A stretch of 64,000 bases of DNA from Clostridia bacterium (GTDB taxonomy: Bacteria > Bacillota > Clostridia > Oscillospirales > CAG-272): positions 62,001 through 126,000 of the forward strand of contig JAFQEJ010000031.1 in the NCBI GenBank assembly GCA_017399105.1, in the 5' to 3' direction. Below are positions 52,077-62,034 of the stretch, piece by piece (position 1 is the stretch's first letter; each line of letters opens with the position of its first letter). The notes under the pieces are model-generated. The model saw nothing but the letters and a program-made list of their open reading frames with translations, ran no database searches and was not told the origin of the DNA. Position numbers and translations under genes: made by a program.

Positions 52077-54317
52077 ATGAAGGAAAATAACGCTGCGGAA
52101 ACCCGACGTCGTGTGAGATGGTTGGTTGTCGGCTTTTTTGCGCTCTTCTGCGCTGTGATCGGCAGGCTGTTTTATCTGCAGGTCATCAAGTATGACAACT
52201 ATCAGGCGGCCGCAATCGACAATGTGCAGCGTGAAACTACGGTAGCCGCCGCAAGAGGTATCATCTACGATGCAAATATGCGCCAGCTTGCTACCAACAC
52301 CACTGTATGGAGAGTTTTCGTCTCGCCGGTTGATATGGAGAACGAGGCGCAGGCAAAGCAGATCTGTGCGTCACTTTCCGAGATACTCGATGTGGATTAT
52401 GATACCATTCTTGCACGTGCACTTCGTGAGAACCGAAAGGACGAGACCATTAAGAACAACGTGGAGGAGGCCGACGCGCAGCTTGTTCTGACCTACATTG
52501 AGGAAAACGGCTTCCAGAATCAGATTCATCTGGAGGCGTCCTCCAAGCGTTACTATCCTTACGGAAATCTGGCGGCTCATGTGATCGGCATCACAGGTAC
52601 CGACGGCGGTCTGTTTGGATTGGAATATCAGTATGACACCTATCTGCAGGGGATTCCGGGTCGATATATTACCTCAAAAAACGGCGTGGGAAAGAACATG
52701 CCCACCAAATACGATACATATATTGAAGCTGAGAACGGATACAATGTGCTGACCACTATCGATATGACGGTGCAGCTTGCTCTTGAAAATCAGCTGAAGG
52801 CGACCTATTATGACTCCGATCCGCTGAGCCGCGTGACCGGTGTGGTGATGAATGTCAATACCGGCGCGGTGCTCGGTATGGGCACCTATCCCGACATGAA
52901 TCTCAACGATGCATGGACGCTTGCAGAGGAATATCAGCAGCAGCTTGATGCATCGGGACTTGTCAAGGGAAGTACCGAGTACAATCAGCTTTATACAAAT
53001 CTGGTCTACACCATGTGGAATAACAAGGCGGTGTCGGGACTTTATGAGCCCGGCTCTACCATGAAGGTTATGACCACAGCCATGGCGCTGGAGGAGAAAA
53101 TCGTGCGCTTTGATGAGCAGTTCTACTGCTCGGGCGTGCTCACCGTGGCGAATGTTCCTATCCGCTGTCACAGACGTCAGGGACACGGACAGGGTACCTA
53201 TGCCTATCTGCTTCAGCAGTCCTGCAATCCGACGCTGATGACGGTTGCGGCGCGTCTCGGCGAGGAGACCTTCTACAACTACTTCCGCGCCTTCGGATAC
53301 ACCGAAAAGACCGGCATTGATCTTCCCGGCGAGGCATCGGGCATCTACCATGACCTCTCGGGCTTCAATCAGGTTGAGCTTGCCACCTACTCCTTCGGTC
53401 AGACCTTCAAGACTACGGCTCTTCAGCAGATTACTGCCATATCGGCGGTGGCGAACGGCGGCTATCTGGTGACACCTCATATGGTATCGGCTTTGCTCGA
53501 TGACGAGGGCAATGTGGTTACCTCCATCGAACCGGATGCAAAGCGTCAGATCATCAGCACCGATGTATGCAAATCGATTACAGAGGTGCTTGAGGACGGC
53601 GTTTCGGGCAACGGCGGTGCGAAGAATGCCTATGTAGCCGGATATAAGGTAGCAGCTAAGACCGGAACCTCCGAGGTGCGTGACGTGCTCAATGAAGAGG
53701 GCGAATCCTATCTGCGCGTCGGTTCCTGTGTTGCTTATGCACCGGCTGAAAATCCGCAGGTCGCGGCGATCATTGTGGTCGACTCACCCCAGTGTGAGAG
53801 CGTCTACGGCAGTGTGGTTGCGGCCCCCTATATCTCCAATCTGCTCGGCGAAATTCTACCCTATCTGGGCGTCGAGCGTCAATATACGGACAAAGAGCTG
53901 GAGAGCATGATCATCCTGATCACCGACTACACCGGCTATGAAGTGAACGAAGCCAAGGCTGCCATCGAAAAGCTGGGACTTGATGTGGTGGTGCGCGGCA
54001 GTGGTGACAAGGTGAATTATCAAATGCCCCGCTCGGGCAGCAGCATGATGCTCAGCGAAGGCAAGATCATTCTTTATACCGAGGGTGAAACTCCTGCGGC
54101 TACTCTTCAGGTACCCAATCTTTCGGGCATGACGGCAGCCGCGGCAAACAGAAGTCTGATCAACAAGGGCTTCAATGTCAAGATCGAGGGTGCACTCAAC
54201 TACACCGAAGGAAGCGGTGCTCAGGTCATCTCGCAGTATCCCGAGGCAGGCACCATGCTTGAGCCGGGCGCTGTTGTGACCATTGAGTGCAGACACTTCG
54301 ACGGTACTGCGAATTAA
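52077..54317 (+). CDS. Penicillin-binding transpeptidase with two PASTA domains (FtsI/SpoVD type)
   Basis: 746 residues: short cytoplasmic tail, membrane helix (about 18-38), PBP dimerisation domain, transpeptidase domain with STMK (near 327), SCN (near 381) and KTGTSE (near 528), then two C-terminal PASTA domains (about 613-680 and 685-746). It is the only class B PBP of the cluster, so it may serve division (PBP2b/FtsI) or, as PASTA-tailed SpoVD, spore cortex. The ATG at 52077 follows GAAAGGA. Confidence 0.9.
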   Translation: MKENNAAETRRRVRWLVVGFFALFCAVIGRLFYLQVIKYDNYQAAAIDNVQRETTVAAARGIIYDANMRQLATNTTVWRVFVSPVDMENEAQAKQICASLSEILDVDYDTILARALRENRKDETIKNNVEEADAQLVLTYIEENGFQNQIHLEASSKRYYPYGNLAAHVIGITGTDGGLFGLEYQYDTYLQGIPGRYITSKNGVGKNMPTKYDTYIEAENGYNVLTTIDMTVQLALENQLKATYYDSDPLSRVTGVVMNVNTGAVLGMGTYPDMNLNDAWTLAEEYQQQLDASGLVKGSTEYNQLYTNLVYTMWNNKAVSGLYEPGSTMKVMTTAMALEEKIVRFDEQFYCSGVLTVANVPIRCHRRQGHGQGTYAYLLQQSCNPTLMTVAARLGEETFYNYFRAFGYTEKTGIDLPGEASGIYHDLSGFNQVELATYSFGQTFKTTALQQITAISAVANGGYLVTPHMVSALLDDEGNVVTSIEPDAKRQIISTDVCKSITEVLEDGVSGNGGAKNAYVAGYKVAAKTGTSEVRDVLNEEGESYLRVGSCVAYAPAENPQVAAIIVVDSPQCESVYGSVVAAPYISNLLGEILPYLGVERQYTDKELESMIILITDYTGYEVNEAKAAIEKLGLDVVVRGSGDKVNYQMPRSGSSMMLSEGKIILYTEGETPAATLQVPNLSGMTAAAANRSLINKGFNVKIEGALNYTEGSGAQVISQYPEAGTMLEPGAVVTIECRHFDGTAN

Positions 54318-54318
54318 A

Positions 54319-54382
54319 GGGCTCGCGGGGAATTTGTGCGAACAGTAGTGGCGAGCCCCCAAAAATCGCTGACGCGATTTTT
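54319..54382. repeat. Two consecutive hairpins after the PBP gene
   Basis: GGGCTCGC (54319-54326) pairs with GCGAGCCC (54351-54358), then AAAAATCGC pairs with GCGATTTTT around TGAC (54361-54382). The second could attenuate transcription into murE. Confidence 0.6.
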
Positions 54383-54451
54383 CAAAATGCAGTGGAGTGC
54401 GAACAGTAGTGGCGAGTTCTCAAAAACGCAGCAGTGTGTGAACAACAGCAG
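54335..54451 (+). repeat. Direct repeats with about 60-bp period
   Basis: GTGCGAACAGTAGTGGCGAG occurs at 54337-54356 and 54397-54416, with a degenerate third unit (GTGTGAACAACAGCAGGGCG) from about 54436. Confidence 0.75.
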
Positions 54452-54463
54452 GGCGTTCCCGAT

Positions 54464-54520
54464 TCCAAGGCTCGCCCTTTGGGAGAGTTCCCGCGAAGCG
54501 GGTGAGAGGGTCGCTCCACT
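54464..54520. repeat. Palindromic repeat of the type common in gut Clostridia
   Basis: The segment with AAGGCTCGCCCTTTGGGAGA, CCCGCGAAGCGGG and TGAGAGGGTCGC resembles the widespread imperfect-palindrome repeat seen in many Faecalibacterium- and Subdoligranulum-like genomes. Recognition is from memory of the pattern, not a search. Confidence 0.5.
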
Positions 54521-54588
54521 GCGGCTCATATATCCAAATCATAACGGAAGTTGAAAATGCCCCATGCAAATTCATACTTTCGGAGTTG

Positions 54589-56061
54589 ATGAAATTGAAT
54601 TTTCGCAAGCTTATAGCATCCCTTCCCGAGGGGGATGTTATCGCAATCCGCGGGGATGCGGAGATTGACTCGGTTTCGGGTGACACAAGAAGACTGCGTC
54701 AGGGAGGCGTATTCGTCTGTCTGCGCGGACTTCATGAGGATGGGCATGAGCGTATTGCGGAGGCTTCCGAGCTCGCTTCGGCGATTGTTGCCGAGCGGGA
54801 GGATGCACTGACCGGTGACTGCGGACTGCCTTATGCCATCGTGAAGAACACACGGCGGGCGCTTGCATATCTTGCGGCAGCACTGGCGGGGAATCCGCAG
54901 AAAGATCTGTCGCTGATTGCTGTGACCGGAACCAACGGCAAAACCTCCACTGTTCAGATGCTTGACTGTATCTTTCGGGGAGCGGGGTATCGCAGTGCTG
55001 TCATCGGTACCATTGCCATGGCTGAGATGGGCGGCACCATGACGACACCCGATCCCGAGGAGCTTTATCCCATGCTTCACCGCTTTGCTGAAGATGGAAT
55101 CACCCATGTTTTCATGGAAGCATCCTCACATGCGCTGGCGTTGGATAAGCTGGCGCCTGTCACCTTTGAGGTCGGGATTTTCACCAATCTGACCCCCGAT
55201 CATATGGATTTTCACGGCAGTATGGAGGCATATCGCGCGGCGAAGGAGAAACTGTTTTTGCAGTGTCGGTGCGGACTTTTCAACCTGGACGATCCCACAG
55301 GGGAGATTTTTCACATGAATGTTCCATGCAGAGCCTACGGCTATTCTGCTGAGCGAGATGCTGATTTTTATGCTTCGTCGGTCGATTGCAGAGCTGAGGG
55401 GATTTCATACATGCTGAACGGAGCTGATGTCACCTGCCGCATCCCGGGAAGCTTTACGGTATACAACACTATGGCGGCAATTGGCGCAGCTGTGCTCTGT
55501 GGAGTTCCCCTTGAGCGTGCGGTTGGTGCGATTGCATCGCTTGAGGGTGTGAAGGGCAGGATGGAGAGGCTTAAATTGCCCGATGGAAGCGATATCGATG
55601 TAATTATCGACTACGCACATACGCCCGATGCGCTGGAAAAGCTGCTTCGGTCGGTGAGAGAATTCGCTGTGGGCAGGCACATCACCCTGATCTTCGGCTG
55701 CGGCGGCGACAGAGACAGCAGCAAACGCAGAATCATGGGATCGATAGCGACGCGGCTTGCCGATTTTGTGATTGTTACGGCAGACAACAGCCGCAGTGAG
55801 CCCACAACAGAGATTCTGCGCGGTATCATGAAGGGAATTGATCGCGAGAAGCCCCATGCGGTGATCATCTCAAGGGAGTCTGCCATCAGATATGCACTTC
55901 ATACATCCCGTCCGGGGGAGATTATCCTCATCGCAGGAAAGGGGCATGAAGAATATGAGATCAACGCTACGGGAAAGCATCGCTTCTCGGAACGTGAGAT
56001 TGTGATTTGTGCAGCCAAAGAGCGGCTTGCATTCGGGAAGACAGAAAGGGAACAGTTTTGA
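54589..56061 (+). CDS. murE: UDP-N-acetylmuramoyl-tripeptide synthetase MurE
   Basis: 490 residues, three-domain Mur ligase. ATP loop GTNGKTSTVQ near residue 114, FMEASSHALALDKL, TPDHMDFHG, DYAHTPDAL and the amino-acid-recognition region ADNSRSEPT. The usual diaminopimelate motif is DNPR; here proline is serine but the arginine is kept, so meso-diaminopimelate is the likely but not certain substrate. The ATG at 54589 with GGAG was chosen. Confidence 0.92.
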   Translation: MKLNFRKLIASLPEGDVIAIRGDAEIDSVSGDTRRLRQGGVFVCLRGLHEDGHERIAEASELASAIVAEREDALTGDCGLPYAIVKNTRRALAYLAAALAGNPQKDLSLIAVTGTNGKTSTVQMLDCIFRGAGYRSAVIGTIAMAEMGGTMTTPDPEELYPMLHRFAEDGITHVFMEASSHALALDKLAPVTFEVGIFTNLTPDHMDFHGSMEAYRAAKEKLFLQCRCGLFNLDDPTGEIFHMNVPCRAYGYSAERDADFYASSVDCRAEGISYMLNGADVTCRIPGSFTVYNTMAAIGAAVLCGVPLERAVGAIASLEGVKGRMERLKLPDGSDIDVIIDYAHTPDALEKLLRSVREFAVGRHITLIFGCGGDRDSSKRRIMGSIATRLADFVIVTADNSRSEPTTEILRGIMKGIDREKPHAVIISRESAIRYALHTSRPGEIILIAGKGHEEYEINATGKHRFSEREIVICAAKERLAFGKTEREQF

Positions 56062-57449
56062 AAAAAGAGATTGCATATAAAGGATTTACCATAAGCGAGC
56101 TTGCTATGGCGGCAGGCGGAAAGCTGCTTGGCGGAGATAACAGACGTTGTCCCACTGCGGTTTGCACCGATTCCCGTGAGGCTGCGGGAGAGTCTGCCGT
56201 GATGTTTGCGGCGATTCGCGGAGAGCACGTGGACGGCAACGATTATGTACTTCGTGCCATGGAGGCGGGCGCCTGCTGTGCACTCTGTGAGCGTGTCCCG
56301 GAGGGCGAGATTTCCGGAAGCCTCATTCTTGTGGAGGATACGGTGGCGGCGCTCGGAAGGCTGGGCAGAACGGTGATTGAGCGAGTGAAGCCGATCACGG
56401 TCGCCATCACGGGCAGTGTGGGAAAGACGACGACAAAGCAGTTTACAGCTTCTGTTGTTGCACAGAAATATGAGATGCTTGCTACCGAAGGCAACTTCAA
56501 CAGTGAGATTGGTCTGCCCATCACTCTTCTGGGGCTGACACCCGGCTGTGAGGCTGCGGTGCTGGAGCTTGGTATGAGCGGTGCGGGGGAAATTTCGCGG
56601 ATGTCGAAGATATGCTCACCCGACATCGCGGTGATCACCTGTATCGGAAGCTCGCACATTGAGATGCTCGGATCCCGTGAGGGCATTCGCGATGCAAAGA
56701 TGGAGATTATTGACGGCATGAAAGAGGGCGGCAGACTGGTACTGAACGGTGATGAGCCTCTGCTTGCCGGTGTGGATGGCGCGATTTATGTGTCGGCGTG
56801 CGGAAAGGGTGACTATAATATCACCAATCTGCGCAGCGAGGGGATGACCACCCGCTTTGATCTTGAGGGAGAGGTTATCCTGCGTGATCTGATGATTCCG
56901 GCAATCGGTACTCATATGACACTTGATGCTGCCTATGCGGCGGTGGTCGGTATTCTGCTGGGGCTGACCGAGGAGCAAATCCGCGCGGGTCTTTGCGCAT
57001 TTGAGAATACCGGACTGCGTCAGAAAATTACCTGCTGTGACGATATGACCTTCATCGAGGACTGCTACAACGCCAATCCCGAATCCATGCGGGCGGCACT
57101 GGGGGTACTGCAAACCACCGCAGGGACAAGAAAGCTTGCCGTGCTCGGCGACATGCGTGAGCTTGGCGAAAACAGCCCTGCATATCATCTCGCTGTGGGT
57201 GAAGCTGCCTCAGAGGTCTGTGATCTGCTCTATACCTTCGGTGCTCTTGCTGAGGGCATTGCCGAGGGTGCGGCTGCGGCGGGGATGGATGAAGCGTACA
57301 TCTTCCGCTTTGGCGAGGAGCAGGCAGATGAACTGATTTCCGCGCTTACCGATGAACTGTGCGCGGGCGATGCGGTTCTCTTCAAAGCCAGCCGCGCCAT
57401 GGAGCTGGAGCGAATCATCGAAGGCATCAAAAATAACAGACAGATATAG
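56058..57449 (+). CDS. murF: UDP-MurNAc-tripeptide D-Ala-D-Ala ligase MurF
   Basis: 463 residues. ATP loop ITGSVGKTTTKQ, EGNFNSEIGLPITLL, ELGMSGAGEI and DCYNANPESM are MurF signatures. The start appears to be the TTG at 56058 (reading KKEIAYKGFTIS after it), preceded by GAAAGGG and overlapping the murE stop; no ATG fits. Confidence 0.93.
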   Translation: MKKEIAYKGFTISELAMAAGGKLLGGDNRRCPTAVCTDSREAAGESAVMFAAIRGEHVDGNDYVLRAMEAGACCALCERVPEGEISGSLILVEDTVAALGRLGRTVIERVKPITVAITGSVGKTTTKQFTASVVAQKYEMLATEGNFNSEIGLPITLLGLTPGCEAAVLELGMSGAGEISRMSKICSPDIAVITCIGSSHIEMLGSREGIRDAKMEIIDGMKEGGRLVLNGDEPLLAGVDGAIYVSACGKGDYNITNLRSEGMTTRFDLEGEVILRDLMIPAIGTHMTLDAAYAAVVGILLGLTEEQIRAGLCAFENTGLRQKITCCDDMTFIEDCYNANPESMRAALGVLQTTAGTRKLAVLGDMRELGENSPAYHLAVGEAASEVCDLLYTFGALAEGIAEGAAAAGMDEAYIFRFGEEQADELISALTDELCAGDAVLFKASRAMELERIIEGIKNNRQI

Positions 57450-57459
57450 GAAGATAACC

Positions 57460-58455
57460 ATGAACGAACTTGCACCGATTTTTATTGCCGCACTGGTACT
57501 GACTTTTGCACTTACAGCAGTTATCACCCGCATCATTATTCCCATTCTCAAAAGCAAGAAGATGGGACAGAAGATTCTTGACATCGGTCCCCGCTGGCAT
57601 AAGAATAAAGAAGGCACTCCCATGATGGGCGGACTTGCCTTTATCATCTCGACGGTGATTGTGGGGGCGGCTGCTGCTGCATACTGTGTGATTGCAGGTA
57701 AGGCTGAGGGTATTGAGCGCATGCTGCTCACTCTTTTCCTTGCGCTGATGATGGCATGCATCGGCTTTATTGACGACAGAGCCAAGCTGCTTAAAAAGCA
57801 GAACGAGGGACTCTCGGCAAAGCAGAAGTTTTTGCTGCAGTTAATTGCGGCAGGCATCTATCTTGCGGCGATGACTCTGACAGGCAACATGACAACCGTG
57901 CTCTATATCCCATACCTCGGTATCAAGTGGGAGCTGTCCTGGTTCTACTATGTCTTTGCGCTCATTCTCATCTGCGGCATGGACAACAGTGTCAATCTGA
58001 CCGACGGTATTGACGGTCTTGCCTCCACGGTGACGGCTGTAGTCGGAGCATTCTTTGCGCTGGCTTCTGTGCTTGCCGGCGACCTGATGGGAACTGTCCT
58101 TTCGGCAATGCTCATCGGCGGTGTGCTGGGCTTTCTGGTTTATAATTTCTATCCCGCGAAGATTTTCATGGGTGACACCGGCTCGCTCTTCCTGGGCGGC
58201 ATGGTGGTTGGGCTTGCCTTTATGCTGAATAATCCGCTGATTGTGGTGATCTGCGGTCTGGTATATATCTGTGAGACCCTTTCCTCAATGATTCAGGTGA
58301 TTTATTTCAAGCTTACCCACGGCAAACGTTTCTTTAAAATGGCGCCTATCCATCATCACTTTGAGAAGTGCGGATGGAGCGAGGTTAAAATCGTGGCGGT
58401 ATTCTCGCTTGTCACGCTGGTTCTCTGCGCCTGCGCCATTCCCGGTCTCAGATAA
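57460..58455 (+). CDS. mraY: Phospho-N-acetylmuramoyl-pentapeptide transferase MraY
   Basis: 331 residues, about ten membrane helices. GTPMMGGLAF, FIDDRAKL, NLTDGIDGLA, FMGDTGSL and HHHFEKCGW are the conserved MraY blocks, including the catalytic aspartates. Makes lipid I. Followed directly by ftsW; murD, which usually lies between them, is absent. Confidence 0.95.
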   Translation: MNELAPIFIAALVLTFALTAVITRIIIPILKSKKMGQKILDIGPRWHKNKEGTPMMGGLAFIISTVIVGAAAAAYCVIAGKAEGIERMLLTLFLALMMACIGFIDDRAKLLKKQNEGLSAKQKFLLQLIAAGIYLAAMTLTGNMTTVLYIPYLGIKWELSWFYYVFALILICGMDNSVNLTDGIDGLASTVTAVVGAFFALASVLAGDLMGTVLSAMLIGGVLGFLVYNFYPAKIFMGDTGSLFLGGMVVGLAFMLNNPLIVVICGLVYICETLSSMIQVIYFKLTHGKRFFKMAPIHHHFEKCGWSEVKIVAVFSLVTLVLCACAIPGLR

Positions 58456-58469
58456 ATCAAAGGAGTACC

Positions 58470-59867
58470 ATGAATAAACAACAACCAAACAATACTGTTC
58501 AGAACCGAGGGCGGCGTGAGGGTGGAAGAGCAGCAGCTCCCCATCCTGCCGCTCCGCGCACCGGGCAGACTCATACACCTGCAAAGCGCCCGGCAGGTCA
58601 GCAGCCTAAGAAGCGTCCTGCATCGGCGGTGCCTGCCAAGCACAAGGTGAGCGCTCCCGAAAAGCCTGCGGTGAAGAGTAAGGATATCATCCGTGATGAC
58701 GATATTATTCAGCTTCGGGGCGCCATTGACCGCCCGCTGATGGTGATTATCTTCCTTTTGCTTTGTATCGGCGCGGTGATGGTATTCAGCGCCAGCTATG
58801 CTTATGCGTACAATAAAACCGGCAACAGCTTTTATTTTATCTGGCGGCATCTTGTCTTTATCGCCATCGGAATTGCCGCGGCACTGGGAATTTCTTTTCT
58901 GAAAATTGATACGATCCGATTCTGGACGCCTGCGGGATATACGGTTGCCTTCGGGCTATTGATTCTGGTGCTGGTGATCGGTGTTGCCGAGGGTGACGCA
59001 CAGCGCTGGATCCGAGTGCCCTTCTTCGGAACCTTCCAGCCCTCCGAGCTGATGAAGCTGATGCTGGTGCTGATGCTGGCATGGTATTATGCAAAGTACG
59101 AAAACAAGGTCATGCGCTTCAAAAACGAAAAAAACGGCATGAGGAAGCACGATCTTGTCCTCTTCTGGCATTCTTCCTTCTGGGGGGTTTTCTTTCCGCT
59201 CGGTATTGTGGCATCGGTTTGCGTTATGATCATGCTGGAGAGCCATCTTTCGGGAACTGTCATCATGTTTTTGATCGGCGCGGTAGTCGTTTTTATCAGC
59301 GGAGCGATTAAGCTGTGGCTGGTCGGCGGCGGCGGAATCGGACTCGGAATTGTTTTTATCATGATCAATACCGTGCCGTACATGAAGAAGCGCTTTGACA
59401 TGTTCATGCATCCCGAGCTTTTTGATACCACCAATGATACCTGGCAGACCACACAGGGATTGATTGCCGTCGGCTCGGGCGGCTTCCTCGGCGTCGGACT
59501 GGGCGAGAGCCGTCAGAAGCATATGTTTGTATCTCAGCCGCAGAATGACTTCATTTTTTCGATCGTCTGCGAAGAGCTGGGCTTTGTGGGCGCGGCGCTG
59601 ATTCTCTGCATTTTTGCCGCTTTTGTCTGGCGCTCTGTGGTTATTGCCATGAGAGCACAGGATACCTTCTGCAGAATTTCCGCGCTGGGCATCGCATTCC
59701 ATATCGCCATTCAGACTCTGCTCAATGTGGCAGTTGTTACCAATATGATCCCCAATACCGGCATTTCGCTCCCCTTCTTCAGCTATGGCGGTTCATCCAT
59801 GCTCTGTCTGATGATTGAAATGGGCGTGCTGTTATGTATATCACGGTATTGTTATCAGCAAAAATAA
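58470..59867 (+). CDS. ftsW: FtsW/SpoVE-type SEDS peptidoglycan polymerase with long N-terminal tail
   Basis: 465 residues. Ten-helix SEDS core from about residue 88, with AQRWIRVPFFGTFQPSELMKL, HLSGTVIMF, GLGESRQKHMFVSQPQNDFIFSI (in parts) and ISLPFFSYGGSSM. The first 85 residues are a Pro/Ala/Arg/Lys-rich, probably disordered cytoplasmic extension, unusual for the family. Works with the PASTA PBP. Confidence 0.93.
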   Translation: MNKQQPNNTVQNRGRREGGRAAAPHPAAPRTGQTHTPAKRPAGQQPKKRPASAVPAKHKVSAPEKPAVKSKDIIRDDDIIQLRGAIDRPLMVIIFLLLCIGAVMVFSASYAYAYNKTGNSFYFIWRHLVFIAIGIAAALGISFLKIDTIRFWTPAGYTVAFGLLILVLVIGVAEGDAQRWIRVPFFGTFQPSELMKLMLVLMLAWYYAKYENKVMRFKNEKNGMRKHDLVLFWHSSFWGVFFPLGIVASVCVMIMLESHLSGTVIMFLIGAVVVFISGAIKLWLVGGGGIGLGIVFIMINTVPYMKKRFDMFMHPELFDTTNDTWQTTQGLIAVGSGGFLGVGLGESRQKHMFVSQPQNDFIFSIVCEELGFVGAALILCIFAAFVWRSVVIAMRAQDTFCRISALGIAFHIAIQTLLNVAVVTNMIPNTGISLPFFSYGGSSMLCLMIEMGVLLCISRYCYQQK

Positions 59868-59893
59868 TATTTCAGTTTAGGAAAGGTATTTCC

Positions 59894-61015
59894 ATGAGAG
59901 TATTAATGACAGGCGGCGGTACCGGCGGACATGTAAATCCTGCCATCGCCATCGCCGACTATATCAGAAGAATGGAGCCCGATTCGGAGATTGCTTTCGT
60001 CGGCACCTCCCGCGGCATCGAGAATAAGCTGGTTCCAAATGCGGGCTATCCTCTGCATCATGTGGAGATTCAGGGACTCAAGCGCAGTCTCTCGCTCTCC
60101 AATCTGAAGACTGCATGGCTGACCGTGACCTCAGTAGGCAAGGCGAAAAAGCTGATCAAAGCTTTTAAGCCTGATATCGTTGTCGGTACCGGCGGCTATG
60201 TCTCCTGGCCTGTGGTGAAGGCGGCGTCCCAAATGGGAATCCCTACGGCACTTCACGAGTCCAATGCCATTCCGGGCATGGCTGTCAAGATGCTGGAGGG
60301 CAGTGTCGATAAGCTTTTTGTAAACTTTGAGGAGTCGAAGCGCTATCTCAAGCATCCCGAAAAGGCGATGCGTACCGGTAATCCGCTGAAGGGCGATTTC
60401 AAGACGCTCAGCAGAGAGGAGGCGCGCAAAGCACTCGGACTTGAAGGCAAGTACCGTTCTCTCATCCTTTCCTATGGCGGAAGCATGGGGGCTGAACGGG
60501 TCAATGATGAGGTACTGGCTCTGATGCGCGACTTCACGGCGAAAAATCCCGATATCCGCCATGTACATGCTGCCGGAGCGATTGAGTTTGAAGCGGCTAC
60601 AGCCAAGTTCCGTGAATACGGTCTTGATGCCTGTCCCAATATAGAGCTTCGTGAGTATATCTATGATATGCCGTTGATGATGGCTGCCGCAGATCTTGTA
60701 ATCTGCCGTGCAGGTGCGATGACACTTTCCGAGCTGGCAATGCAGAGGAAGCCCTGTATTCTCATCCCTTCGCCCAATGTAACCAACAACCATCAGTACA
60801 AGAATGCACATGTACTGGAGGAAAAGGGCGCAGCCTCGCTGATCGAGGAAAAAAATCTGGGTGAGGGGGCGCTGATGAAGGAGGTATCCCGTCTCATCCG
60901 CGATCGGAGTGCACTTGCGGGGATGTCGGAAAAAATTGCCGTTTTTTCCATTGAAAATGCCGGGGAAATCATTTACAATGAGCTAAAAAATCTTGTCAAG
61001 GCAGACAAGATGTGA
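59894..61015 (+). CDS. murG: UDP-GlcNAc transferase MurG
   Basis: 373 residues. GGGTGGHVNPAIAIA at the N-terminus, GTGGYVSWPV, and the C-terminal CRAGAMTLSELAMQRKP donor-binding motif. Converts lipid I to lipid II at the inner membrane face. The ATG at 59894 follows GGAAAGG. Confidence 0.95.
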   Translation: MRVLMTGGGTGGHVNPAIAIADYIRRMEPDSEIAFVGTSRGIENKLVPNAGYPLHHVEIQGLKRSLSLSNLKTAWLTVTSVGKAKKLIKAFKPDIVVGTGGYVSWPVVKAASQMGIPTALHESNAIPGMAVKMLEGSVDKLFVNFEESKRYLKHPEKAMRTGNPLKGDFKTLSREEARKALGLEGKYRSLILSYGGSMGAERVNDEVLALMRDFTAKNPDIRHVHAAGAIEFEAATAKFREYGLDACPNIELREYIYDMPLMMAAADLVICRAGAMTLSELAMQRKPCILIPSPNVTNNHQYKNAHVLEEKGAASLIEEKNLGEGALMKEVSRLIRDRSALAGMSEKIAVFSIENAGEIIYNELKNLVKADKM

Positions 61016-61081
61016 TATAATAAATGAGGGAGCAGCTATCACGGGCAGCTTCGTTTGAGGAAAAGCGAAAGGAGGTCGTCC

Positions 61082-61918
61082 ATGAAGGAAGATGTAAAAG
61101 CCAAGCGGCAGCGCACCAACGCCGATGTGGTGATGGACGACCGCTATGAAAAGCTGCGCAGCAAGAACAGGACCAAGCATCTTCGCCGCAGTATCTTTTC
61201 TGTAATTACAGCTCTGGTGCTGTCAATCGCGTTCATCATTGTCTGTGCGTCGCTCTTTCTGCGGATTCATCAGGTGAATATCACGGGAAGCGAATTCTAT
61301 GACGATGCCGAAATCCTCGAGACATCGGGGGTTGAGACCATGCAGAATCTTTACGCGATCAACAAGCGGGAGATTGAGTCTGCGATTATGACAAATTATC
61401 CTTATATTAAAAACGTGACCATCACAAGACAGCTTCCCACGACACTCAGCTTTCTGATTGAGGAGGATTTGCCTGCTTATTACGTGGAGATTGCGGGAGA
61501 GTATTTTATCCTGTCAGACAGTCTGCGCGTACTTGAGCTTTGCAGCAGTGAAGCCGAGGCGAGAACCCGCTCCGAGGAGATCAGACGCCTGGTGGCACCT
61601 CAGATTATCTATGCGGTAGTCGGTCAGAATGTGCGCTTTTCGGGAAACTCGATGTTCGTCTATACCTCTTCCATGCTGGAGGAGCTGTCGGAAACCACGC
61701 TTTACGAAAAGGTCAGTGAGATTGATGTCAGCGATAAATTCAGCATCACTCTGCGGTATGACAATCGCTTCGATGTGATGCTCGGCAATAATCAGGACAT
61801 ACGTGCCAAGGCAAGCTTTGCTATGGGAATGATCGAATCTTTCTCTGCGGAGGCAGCCGGTACCATCAATGCCGAAAATATTGAATCCGGCTACGCCATT
61901 GTGGACAAGCGTGACTGA
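61082..61918 (+). CDS. ftsQ: Cell division protein FtsQ/DivIB
   Basis: 278 residues: basic cytoplasmic part, one membrane helix (about 40-62), a POTRA domain (about 63-130, beginning IHQVNITGSEFYDDAEIL) and a FtsQ-type beta domain. The ATG at 61082 follows AAAGGAGG. Placed between murG and ftsZ, with murB, murC and ftsA missing. Confidence 0.88.
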   Translation: MKEDVKAKRQRTNADVVMDDRYEKLRSKNRTKHLRRSIFSVITALVLSIAFIIVCASLFLRIHQVNITGSEFYDDAEILETSGVETMQNLYAINKREIESAIMTNYPYIKNVTITRQLPTTLSFLIEEDLPAYYVEIAGEYFILSDSLRVLELCSSEAEARTRSEEIRRLVAPQIIYAVVGQNVRFSGNSMFVYTSSMLEELSETTLYEKVSEIDVSDKFSITLRYDNRFDVMLGNNQDIRAKASFAMGMIESFSAEAAGTINAENIESGYAIVDKRD

Positions 61919-62005
61919 AATGTCAGAGTCGGGCGATTTTGAATTCGGATTATTCGCAGATTTTGCGGGAAAATGTTAAAATTAAATTAAATTTGAAAAA
62001 AACTA

Positions 62006-62034
62006 TTGCAAAAAAAGAAAAAGAATATTATCAT
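62006..62034 (+). promoter_or_regulatory. Possible ftsZ promoter
   Basis: TTGCAA (62006-62011), 17-base spacer, TATCAT (62029-62034) in the 218-base AT-rich gap before ftsZ. The wide gap favours a separate promoter; the exact element is tentative. Confidence 0.35.

Noticed and set aside
54337-54451. CRISPR-like array
   Set aside because: Only two exact 20-bp repeats and one degenerate unit, no uniform spacers, no cas genes; better explained as a short direct repeat.
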